Assembly: GCA_029641185.1 (NCBI GenBank)
Contig: JAPWGK010000034.1
Location: 186,001-250,000, forward strand
Length of the DNA stretch: 64,000 nt
DNA from: Pseudofabraea citricarpa
Taxonomy: Eukaryota; Ascomycota; Leotiomycetes; Helotiales; Dermateaceae
Direction of reading: 5' to 3'
Shown: positions 58,169 to 64,000 of the stretch, one piece after another
Position numbering within the stretch: position 1 is the first letter of the stretch
Layout: each line of letters begins with the position of its first letter
The notes under the pieces: model-generated
What the model was told of the DNA's origin: nothing
The model's database searches: none
What the model saw: only the letters and a program-made list of their open reading frames with translations
Program-made: the position numbers and the translations under genes

Positions 58169-59402
58169 GATAGATTTTTAAAAGATTTCGTACTTAACTG
58201 GGAGAGAAAACGGTTCTAATAGCCCTGAGCTCTCTTTGACAGAACTGCCCTACTTTTGAGAAACCAAAGAAGAAAAGAAAACATGAGACAGGAGCTTGAA
58301 ACTCAAAGAATGTAGCTTCTCTACCATAACTTCGAAAATACTAGAAGCTGGTAGATAACTTAGGGAATTGACGTTAGCCACCTATGTACAGAAATCTTGA
58401 ACATTTCATTTAGTGACAGATACATTAATAAAACACATGCCAAAGAACCAACTTATTCCTCCTTAGAACAACTCTACTATATAAAGGGATAGATTAGGAA
58501 TCCATTCAAGAAATATCTAAATGTTTGTATATAACAGTGCAGTCTGAGGACACAAAGGTTATGAAAGCAACTATATTACTTCCACAATGTAATGTTACAA
58601 ATTTTAATCAAACAGATATTCGCCAATGACTCATATAAGAAGAGATTATTTCTGTAAGGCCAACCCATCTGTGCAAATGAAGAATCAATTATAAAGAACA
58701 GATAATAGAAGCGATATCTAATAATAATCTTATGTGTATAATTACTAATAAAGTACGCCATTTTTGTTATATTGCTATGAGTTACCTTTTGCGCCAACTT
58801 CAGTAGAAGGCGTCACTATAAAGGCTCGATATCCTAAACTTTACCAGATGGAATAGTATCGCTGAAACAAAGGTTTTCAAGCAGGAGGTATTACTCCGTC
58901 ACTAATTCAAAGTCTAGAATTCGGACATAAACGCGCTTGAAAGCACAACTATATTTCGGCTTTTGCGTGGCGTACCACGGAATTCAGCTGGAAATCATAA
59001 AGATGCATCATATTTCACGAATCTAGCATTGATAATAGTGGCGTTTCCTCTGATTCGGGATACAATTAGATTATGATGACAATGGATATATTATATTGTG
59101 GAGTATAAACGTTGGAATCCGTCACAGATACTCGAGGGGTCGCTTAGCGTCCCCTATTTTGCTTTAAGCGACATCCTTAACCCCCCATTTATGGTACACA
59201 TCCACCATCGGCACAGTTTCGGCCCTCCCACTTCTGCTCCGTACATAAACATAATCGTATATCACATATCCATATCCCCATCCATCAATTAGACTCTCCA
59301 ATCTCTGATAATCAAAACTTGAAAATGTCTGAACAAACTGCTCTCGCGGCCGCCATCCAAAAATAGAAAAGCACATTTGCTGGTGCAACAACCAATACAG
59401 AA
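58169..59402. other. Intergenic, AT-rich, no gene seen
   Basis: This 1.2-kb spacer lies between divergent genes. Short AT-rich ORFs are unsupported. From 59326 a short frame begins with ATG and stops at TAG 13 codons on, then continues in frame into the hydrolase (see findings). Confidence 0.5.
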
Positions 59403-60372
59403 ATGATGGAGCTAGCAACTGCAGTGCATGATGCGGAGAATATAGACTTCTCAAGTATCGTCAAGGTAGAGAAGGGACTCAGATATGGAAGTGATGAGAG
59501 ACAACGATTAGACGTAAGCAGTTTGATTATTAAGAATCTGAAAATACTAACAGGGGTCTCAAGATATATTACCCAACAAGTGCGACACCAGATAGTAATC
59601 TACCAGTAGCCTTTTATTTCCACGGTGGAGGTATGGTAGTTGGGGACACGGAAATCTCTCCTAGATTCTATGCGAATATCGGTACAGATTCCCAGGGATC
59701 CAAAGAAAAGGGGGAGTAAAGAGCATTGGCTGACTCGTATAACTAGGCAACTATTTTGCAAGTAACTCCTGCATCTGCATTGTAGCGACTTACCGTCTGT
59801 TGCCTTCAGCCCGTCATCCGAGCGGAGCTGAAGATGCCACTGCATCTCTTTCGTGGACTATTACCAATGCTTCAAAATACGGAGGGGATGCCACGCGTAT
59901 ATCAGCAATGGGCCACTCAGCAGGTGGTTCTTGTATCGGGACTGCGCTCTGGGGCGGTTTCTTAAAAGAAGCTGGAATCCAAAACAAAATCGCAACTTAC
60001 GTCTTCCTCTCCGCTGGTCTCTGGTACGACGTTTGGGGCGAACCAACAAAGACGAACATGACAGCTTACCACGGTACTTCTGATATCGATCGCGTGAAGA
60101 GGGAAGACCCGGGATCATTATTTGCACAAGCTGATCAATCTACTATGGAGAGTTGGGGGAAGATGATATTTTTCTTGTCCGAGTTTGAGTTCGATGAGAT
60201 TGTCAATGGGACCGTTGGATGTATGGAGGCGTATAGGAAGACGATGAATAGATGTCTGCTGTTCGAAACCATCGAGGCGGAAAATCATGTCAGCTATATC
60301 TATTCGTTGGGTGCCAAGGGAAACAAAGTTGGGCCGAGGCTGTTGGAAATTGTCAAACAACAGCAAGGTTAG
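59403..60372 (+). CDS. Alpha/beta hydrolase (esterase/lipase type)
   Basis: There are three exons: 59403-59513, 59564-59681 and 59747-60372, giving 284 residues from ATG 59403. Exons join to give ERQRLD/IYYPTSATP, then VAFYFHGGGMVVGD with the HGGG oxyanion motif of the hormone-sensitive-lipase-like group. IVATYRLLPSARHPSGAEDA, the nucleophile elbow GHSAGGS, and the C-terminal ENHVSYIYSLG carrying the likely catalytic His follow. The acidic residue cannot be fixed from sequence. It hydrolyses a small ester or amide, probably in the cytosol since there is no signal peptide. A 76-bp in-frame segment upstream (from ATG 59326) would extend the N-terminus but contains TAG at 59365-59367. The intron 1 acceptor is TCAAG, because the nearer ACAG breaks frame. 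Family confident; substrate unknown. Confidence 0.78.
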
Positions 60373-60757
60373 CTTGCTTTATATAGCCCCACCCTATAGC
60401 CCAAACACAAATCCTGCAATATTGGTCTTCTGATCTTAACGAACTGTGAAGCCATAATGTGGAGGAAATCTGTCTGATCTCTCTGGTAATCATGTTAGCC
60501 TGTCCAGATATAGCACATGTGATATACGGTGGCAAGGTAGTGATTTTGAAAGGAACAACTTGAATTTTTAATCAACCTTGTTTTTGAAAGGAGACTTGGA
60601 TCATTTTCAACATTGATAATAGTATGGTAGCATGACTTTCTCAAGGATATTTCACTATTTCGGATTTCAAATTCTCAAATGGAGTTTATCAGTACATAAA
60701 TTACACACTCTAATTCCGGATGATTCGAGAAATCCCTCTGCCTCTAACCCTTATCCC
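60373..60757. other. Short convergent spacer
   Basis: 385 bp between convergent stop codons; nothing recognised. Confidence 0.5.
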
Positions 60758-61095
60758 TTAACAGTCGTCACTCTTCACGTTGTCGGTCTCATTTGGAGGA
60801 ATAATGATCTGGCAGATGCCGACAGTGGTGCAAGTTCCCTCGTTCAAAATCTGATTGAGTCCGGTCTTGCAGGGTTGGCCTGCGTTAGGAGAGGCCGCTT
60901 GTGCCTTTGCTCCAACACCGTTGGCGAAGTTGGAGAAGGCGTCAGCGCGGGCTTCGACGGGGACAGTTCCTGTAGAGCTTCATTAAAATATGCTCAAAAA
61001 CTTGAGAGAGTCAAAGATGGTATAAAGGGAATTTTACCTGCTAGTGCTTGGCCTGCCATGATGCTAGCGACGAAGGCGATGATTGAGAAACGCAT
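60758..61095 (-). CDS. Small secreted cysteine-containing protein
   Basis: There are two exons: 61038-61095 and 60758-60969, joined across a 68-bp GT-AG intron, giving 89 residues. The gene is too short and split to stand out as an ORF. The N-terminus MRFSIIAFVASIMAGQALAG is a clear signal peptide with Ala-x-Ala cleavage near residue 19. The mature part is about 70 residues, Ala/Gly/Asn-rich, with four cysteines in GQPCKTG, EGTCTTVGIC and SDDC, enough for two disulphides. There is one N-x-T site (NETD). No family was recognised. Small secreted cysteine proteins of this size are frequent among fungal effectors or antimicrobial proteins, but that role is inference. A TATA box (TATAAAAT, 61248-61255) lies 150 bp upstream on the correct strand, which supports the model. 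Confidence 0.72.
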
Positions 61096-63861
61096 TTTGG
61101 TAGTTGAAGGAGTGGTTTTGGTTATTGAGAAATTGTAGATTATAAATGCTGTGCCGGACAACAGAGAATGGTAGTGATATGTAAAGAAGAGAAGTTGGAG
61201 TTGAAGCTGAGTGTGATTGAATAGCAGAAAGCGAAGGCATCGTCCTGATTTTATAACTCGCGTAGGAAAATGCTGCATCCAGAATCAGCAATGCTGTTCT
61301 ACGGAGTCCGCGGACACTTCTGCCCCATAACCTAGAAAATCTGAAGTTTAAGCGGGTTCATGAAACAGAATGATGGTTTAAGGTTCTTTAACAGCTGAAA
61401 CGCGATGGTCTGATTTCCTAGGTGGACATTTTGACAGAGTGGATATGCCAGATATGCCAAACAAAGCTTATTCGGCATTAACTGACCACTGTGAGGTGGA
61501 TTTCTCCCGATCTCATTTCATCTGGTCTTGGGTTCAACCCAATGTACAGATGAATGCTCCAAGGAAAGTTAAAAACACCATCATGCCAGGACACAATGCA
61601 GTGTCAGATATTGAGCTATGGATCAAAACACAACTTCAAAACAGCAAAGCCATTTGTCGCCCATACCTGTGTGATAGCCAAAAATGATTACATGTTATTA
61701 TCGTTCAAAATTTACATAAATCTTTCTAGTTTAGATTTTGAACTAGTATCATATTCATATAATTTGTCTTAGTATATCACTTTGTTAATACAAAGTTTAT
61801 AGTGCCGTTTACCTTTTCCTTTCAAGAAAGCTCTTGTCTGAACCCGGTCTACTACTCGACAACTTCACGTGATATAGTGATCGTCAGGAAACTTTGTTTC
61901 AATTGTTTTTCTAGCTTAGCTTGTTTGTCAGAACTTATAAACAAGTCCCATTGAGTGGAGATGGTGGGCAAACGCTTGCTCCAGCTGATAATCACGTGCA
62001 ATATATCCTGACGAATACGAGGACCGTAATGACAAGCCGAGCGGCTGAACAACAAGCCGTATTACACTTAGCTTATAAAGAACCCTTTTGACTCCAACCA
62101 CTCAAGTCAAATTTCAAGGAATAGAAGTATGGGTCAGACCGATAGAAGAACGGAAAAGTATCTTTTGTATCTGGACCAACCGGAAAATTTAAATTTGCTC
62201 CCAGCGATGATATTATTTCGCTTCGAGACCGAATTATGGAACCGACCAAAGCAGAGAGTACAAAAATGTAAGACGGAGACAGGAGGCCGATTTAGTTAAT
62301 CTTATCTGGCCCTATTAATATTTCCCGAGTCTGGATCCTTCTCCATCTGATTTTCTTTTCCTTTTCCTTTCCTTTTCTTGCCGTTCTGCTAAAGTTTGAT
62401 TCCTCTTGAAAATTTATCCCTGGTGTCCCTCGTTTTGTGTCTTGTACATCTGCATGTCCATTCTATTATCTATCGCCTCACCAGCCTCACGATATCTTTT
62501 CGCGAAGTTCATAAAATCAAGTCGGCAAAGAATGGAAATGCAACGTACGGGACTGAAAATCGGCAAAGGGAATACAAAACAAGAACAGGAAACCGGATCT
62601 TTTAAATCCTTCCAGCCAATATCGAAACACTTTAGTATTATACCTGGCTTCTTTTAAGCCAATGTAGAGCTAATGGCGCTTTGGCGAGAAAGTTCGTCGT
62701 CTTCTCCGAGAAGCGAATAGCATAAGAAACGGCATGCAACTACCAGATGGCTAAGTTCTACGACAATACGATACAACACAACGCGACGGAATAATAATTA
62801 GAGAGAGGAAAATTATAAAAGAACGTCTATATTAGGATTCTGAAGAGAGCGCAATGGAGGATTTTAAAAGAGACAGACACAGCATAGGAAAGAGACAGGA
62901 AAAGAGATGGCAAAAGAGTTAGCAAAATAAATATGCTGAGGATAACGACCGTTATTGCTCATGTCAACGACAAAAGCCCGAAGACGAAGTGAACTCGAAC
63001 CAGGTAAGAATGGGCTCAGAGGAGGAACAGGAAAGGAAGAACTTTATTACGAAGCTTTAACTAAAGCTATCGTTGTCAACTCAAGAGATGTACGTCCAGA
63101 CCCAGCGCGAGAGAGTCAATACCCTCCAAGATACCTTCCACCTACGCGACCATCTTACCTCCAACATCAATACTCGCTGGGGAAAGAATGCGGACAAAAG
63201 GGGAACCAGGAACACGCGCATACATAGGTACCTATCTCGGCCGCCAAAGAAGCCAGTACTATGACCAATTCTCGAACCCAAATCATAAGCGCAACAGGAA
63301 GCACGCATCGGCGCCATACTTCTCCTACAGGAGATGCGATTTGTAGAAAGGGAACTTCTTTCATCAGACTTTTATCAGAAGAGTACAGACAACTGCCGGT
63401 GACAAACTTTGCAAGAAGCAGGGGCAGCGCGTCTACTTCCTCTTTCGTTTACCATCCAGCTCGAACACTTGTCAGGGCCTTTGAGTAAACAACAAGACAT
63501 GCAGTTCTCACATGAGACAAGTAGGCAAATACAACACGACACAACACGCGTATCATAATATCATACCTCACACTACGAGTCCACGAGTTCACAAATATAT
63601 GAGGATATCAAGATGCGTTTTAGAACCCATCAGGATTATCATCTTCATATTCAATCTTCATCTGTCATTATAAAAAGAGCGTAAGGGTATAGGTATAAGT
63701 ATACATCAAATCATTATCTATCAACCGACCCAGAAGAACAAGCAAAGCGAAAAGAACAAACACGAGATCAAAGAGCCCGAGACAATGTATTTCCTCCAAT
63801 CAATGAGAAGAGATTCAAATCATGTCAGGTCATCAACCAAGAGTTTTCTTCCCGCATTGCT
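61096..63861. other. Gene-poor spacer with TATA box for the small secreted gene
   Basis: This 2.8-kb stretch has no supported coding sequence. TATAAAAT on the minus strand at 61248-61255 serves the secreted protein gene. Short plus-strand ORFs at 61439, 62396 and 62955 lack domains and splice context. A C/T-rich stretch lies at about 62340-62380 and a near-palindrome TTGGGTTCAACCCAA at about 61527-61541. Confidence 0.5.
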
Positions 63862-64000
63862 CTACTTGAATTCGCCGATGCCAGGTCCGAACCATTCACC
63901 CTCACCAAGAGTGAAGCGCGTGCACGCCGTACCCTCGCAGCCCTTGTAGGGAACGTCGTTGCCCCACCAGGAAACAGATACCTTGCTCCATTGGAGGGCG
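63862..64000 (-). CDS. 3' end of a secreted-looking protein, possibly AA1-like/Hrip1-type
   Basis: The last 45 codons of a minus-strand gene enter from the right edge and end with TAG at 63862-63864. The readable part contains VSVSWWGNDVPY, KGCEGTACTRFTLG and EWFGPGIGEFK, with two cysteines and many aromatics. This resembles the C-terminus of small secreted AA1-like proteins (hypersensitive-response inducers of the Hrip1/PevD1 type). The match is from memory of the family pattern and rests on a short piece. Start, signal peptide and length are outside the window. Together with the small secreted gene at 60758-61095 it suggests a secreted-protein-rich right end. Confidence 0.45.
   Translation of the reverse strand, partial: ALQWSKVSVSWWGNDVPYKGCEGTACTRFTLGEGEWFGPGIGEFK

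Noticed and set aside
62955..63264. Overlapping plus-strand ORFs of 60-90 codons
   Set aside because: Polar, low-similarity peptides with no splice context.

Overview
This window is nuclear DNA of a filamentous ascomycete (Pezizomycotina). Genes are split by many short (about 45-110 bp) GT-AG introns with fungal splice signals. Many products are typical fungal families: Zn2Cys6 regulators, sugar porters, a DUF6594 protein and a UCS-domain myosin chaperone. The mix of families resembles Leotiomycetes, but that placement is an impression, not a test. No bacterial-type operons, CRISPR arrays, rRNA or convincing tRNA genes were seen.

Layout. 0-10 kb is housekeeping DNA: the 5' part of TFIIH subunit Tfb4 (minus), a divergent UNC-45/CRO1-like protein (plus), two small retropepsin-like ORFs (minus), a DUF6594 membrane protein (plus) and threonine synthase (minus). 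After 2.2 kb of gene-free, repeat-bearing DNA, 12.3-44.1 kb is an accessory region rich in transport and regulation. It holds a C6 regulator, a nitrilase, two MFS transporters, a second C6 regulator, a pair of damaged P-loop NTPase genes, a 3-dehydroshikimate dehydratase-like gene, a third C6 regulator, a third MFS transporter, a SAM methyltransferase, an OPT oligopeptide transporter and an amino acid permease. 44.1-47.5 kb is a long gene-free tract of diverged pyrimidine-rich repeats. It is followed by a membrane-anchored histidine-phosphatase-like protein and an aldehyde dehydrogenase. 51.9-56.5 kb is gene-free and includes a strongly AT-rich block. The right end carries a multi-span membrane protein, an alpha/beta hydrolase, a small secreted cysteine-containing protein that is too short and split to show as a long ORF, and the 3' end of a secreted-looking protein.

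How the genes may work together. The 12-44 kb region looks like a nutrient-scavenging or catabolic island. Importers for sugars or aromatic acids, oligopeptides and amino acids sit beside a nitrile-cleaving enzyme and a quinate/shikimate-type enzyme, interleaved with three pathway-type regulators. Two of the regulators (12.3-14.9 and 29.9-32.9 kb) share exon sizes and phases and are probably paralogues. Regulator-transporter and enzyme-transporter pairs are divergent and share promoters that contain CGG triplets. Co-regulation is inferred, not shown. Exon boundaries were worked out by hand from splice signals, reading phase and family similarity. Each multi-exon model given as complete closes in frame.
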